Source: a bacterium
GTDB taxonomy: Bacteria > Elusimicrobiota > Elusimicrobia > Elusimicrobiales > UBA9959
Direction of reading: 5' to 3'
NCBI GenBank assembly: GCA_021812825.1
Contig: JAKAMO010000111.1
Span: 1-7,369 of the forward strand
DNA length: 7,369 nucleotides
Made by a program: the position numbers and the translations under genes. This document shows positions 5,864 through 7,369 of the stretch, in pieces (the first letter of the stretch is position 1; every line of letters starts with the position of its first letter). The notes below the pieces were generated by a model. The model was not told where the DNA came from. It searched no databases and worked only from the letters and a program-made list of their open reading frames with translations.

Positions 5864-7369
5864 ATGCAAGGATTAAAAAGATTAGCCGTCGCAAGCTTCG
5901 TGCTTTCGATGCTTACGCTTCTCGGCGGAGGCTACTTCGCCATGCGCAAGCTCGCCCCCTACCCTGACAGGATAGTTTCCGGGGAGGCCACGCTGGCCAC
6001 CGGCGGGGATATCCTGGAAGGACAGGGCGTCTACCAGAAGTACGGCCTGATGGACCACGGCAGCGTCTGGGGCCACGGCACGCTGCGCGGGCCGGAGTTC
6101 TCGGCCGAGACGCTGCACCTGACCGGCGTCTACATGCGGGACTTCTACGCGGGCAAGTACGGCTCCGCCTACGAGGCCCTGCCGGCGGAGCAGAAGGCTT
6201 CCGTGGACGCCGCCGTAATAAAGGAGATAAAGGCCAACACCTACGACCCGTCCTCCCGCACCCTGCTGGTCTCCCCCGCCAGGGCCTACGCCCTGCAGAA
6301 GGTCACCGAACACTGGAGCGGCATGCTCCGGAACGGCGATAAGGGCTACGGCTTCCTGCCGGATACGGTCAAGACCGAGGCCGAAGCCTCGGCCATCAGC
6401 AAGTTCTTCTTCTGGACGGCCTGGGTGGCCGGCACCGACAGGCCCGGCGAGGACATCACCTACACCAACAACTGGCCTCCCGACGCCAGCGTAGGCAACA
6501 CTATGTCCGACGGCTCCTTCATCTGGAGCGTGATCTCCGTCATAGGGCTGTTCCTGGTCCTGGGCCTGGTCATCTACGTCGTGCACCGGTACCACCTTTT
6601 CTACGGCGAGACCAAGAGCGAGGCCATAGCCAAGGCCCTGACCGAGCTGCCGCTGACCTCCAGCCAGGTGAAGGCGGCCAAGTTCTTCCTCGTGGTCTCT
6701 CTTCTCTTCATAGTGCAGACGCTGATGGGCGGCCTGCTGGCCCATTACACCACCAGCCCGGCCAGCTTCTACCCCGCTATCGTGGCGAAGCTGGTCCCCT
6801 ACAGCCTCGCGAAGAGCTGGCATCTGCAGCTGGCTATACTCTGGATAGCGGCCACCTGGATAGGCGCCTCCATCTACCTGGCCCCGGTCATAAGCGGCAG
6901 GGAGCCGCGCGGGCAGGGTACGCTGGTCAACCTGCTTTTCGGAGCCGTGCTTATAGTGGCCGTCGGCAGCCTGGCTGGCACGGCCCTCGGGATAAACGGC
7001 TATTTCAGCGAGAAGGCCTGGTTCTGGTTCGGCCACCAGGGCTGGGAATACCTGGAGATGGGCCGCTTCTGGCAGATACTGCTGTTCGTCGGCCTGATAG
7101 CCTGGCTGCTGATCGTGTACCGCGGACTTAAGGACCGCCTCTACGGGCCCAAGGCCGACGAGAGCGGCGTGGTGGCCTTCTACGTGCTGAGCGCCATCAT
7201 GGTGGTGGGCTTCTTCGGCTTCGGCCTGTTCTACGGCAAGGGCACCCACCTGACCGTGGCCGACTACTGGCGCTGGTTCGTGGTGCACCTGTGGGTAGAG
7301 GGCATCTTCGAGTTCTTCGGCGTGGCCGTGATCTCGATGTTCCTGGTGATGCTCGGCCTGGCCGACAAA
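5864..7369 (+). CDS. norB: Quinol-dependent nitric oxide reductase (qNOR), N-terminal two thirds
   Basis: This enzyme (also called NorZ) reduces two NO to N2O at a heme b3/FeB centre in the inner membrane, using quinol. The frame runs 502 codons to the window end without a stop; family members are about 760 residues, so about a third is missing. Residues 7-28 form a first membrane helix. A periplasmic domain (about 30-215) follows, with qNOR-like EHWSGMLRNGDKGYGFLPD (149-167) and NNWPPD (202-207). Then come helices near 218-242, 270-292, 316-342, 353-378, 403-420, 435-458 and 470-498. His320 in SWHLQLAI fits a low-spin heme b ligand. VVHLWVEGIFE (473-483) supplies the first FeB histidine (His475) and glutamates Glu479 and Glu483. 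There is no cysteine, hence no CxxCH heme c site, which excludes the cytochrome c-fed NorC type. AAGGAG (5852-5857) lies 6 nt before the ATG. Its role is likely NO detoxification or denitrification. Confidence 0.95.
   Translation, partial: MQGLKRLAVASFVLSMLTLLGGGYFAMRKLAPYPDRIVSGEATLATGGDILEGQGVYQKYGLMDHGSVWGHGTLRGPEFSAETLHLTGVYMRDFYAGKYGSAYEALPAEQKASVDAAVIKEIKANTYDPSSRTLLVSPARAYALQKVTEHWSGMLRNGDKGYGFLPDTVKTEAEASAISKFFFWTAWVAGTDRPGEDITYTNNWPPDASVGNTMSDGSFIWSVISVIGLFLVLGLVIYVVHRYHLFYGETKSEAIAKALTELPLTSSQVKAAKFFLVVSLLFIVQTLMGGLLAHYTTSPASFYPAIVAKLVPYSLAKSWHLQLAILWIAATWIGASIYLAPVISGREPRGQGTLVNLLFGAVLIVAVGSLAGTALGINGYFSEKAWFWFGHQGWEYLEMGRFWQILLFVGLIAWLLIVYRGLKDRLYGPKADESGVVAFYVLSAIMVVGFFGFGLFYGKGTHLTVADYWRWFVVHLWVEGIFEFFGVAVISMFLVMLGLADK

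Noticed and set aside
5882..7288. Minus-strand open frame of 468 codons opposite the NO reductase
   Set aside because: The plus strand encodes a clear qNOR with its ribosome site and promoter. The antisense frame is low-complexity and His/Gln/Gly-rich.
1..7369. CRISPR arrays, tRNA, rRNA, insertion sequence transposase, phage genes
   Set aside because: No regularly spaced direct repeats, cloverleaf genes, rRNA-like stretches or transposase motifs were seen on either strand.

Overview
The window is a stretch of high-GC bacterial chromosome. It holds a purine biosynthesis cluster read entirely from the minus strand (about 1-5670) and, diverging from it, the first two thirds of a quinol-dependent nitric oxide reductase gene on the plus strand (5864 to the right edge). 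The sequence alone does not fix the taxon. The GC-rich coding pattern, with frequent ATA, AAG and AGG codons, and the split PurS/PurL architecture would fit a deep-branching Gram-negative phylum. Elusimicrobiota is only a weak guess.

In transcription order the minus strand reads purE, purC, a roughly 320-nt gap, a double-length purS, purL, purQ and purF (cut by the left edge). PurS, PurL and PurQ are the three subunits of FGAM synthase (step 4). PurF is the committed first step. PurE and PurC carry out the carboxylation and SAICAR steps. purS/purL and purL/purQ overlap by 4 bp (ATGA), and purQ and purF are 3 nt apart, so this four-gene block looks tightly translationally coupled. purE and purC form a second block that ends in a clear intrinsic terminator whose stem includes the purC stop codon. 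No purK is visible, although PurE looks like class I.

The 3895-4214 gap is the least explained part. A 13-bp inverted repeat bounds it (3913-3925 and 4192-4204). Inside that is a second, 14-bp perfect inverted repeat (3951-3964 and 4128-4141) enclosing several smaller hairpins, two of which share the same stem-loop heptamer. It looks either like a small non-autonomous repeat element inserted between two pur transcription units or like a structured RNA leader of purSLQF. It matches no riboswitch class I recognise.

The 5668-5863 spacer carries divergent promoters for purE and the NO reductase gene, each close to a short palindrome containing TAGTAC. The NO reductase has the membrane core, a heme b histidine, the first FeB histidine and the catalytic glutamates of the family. 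It has no cysteine at all in the visible 502 residues, so it has no heme c site, as expected for the quinol-oxidising form.
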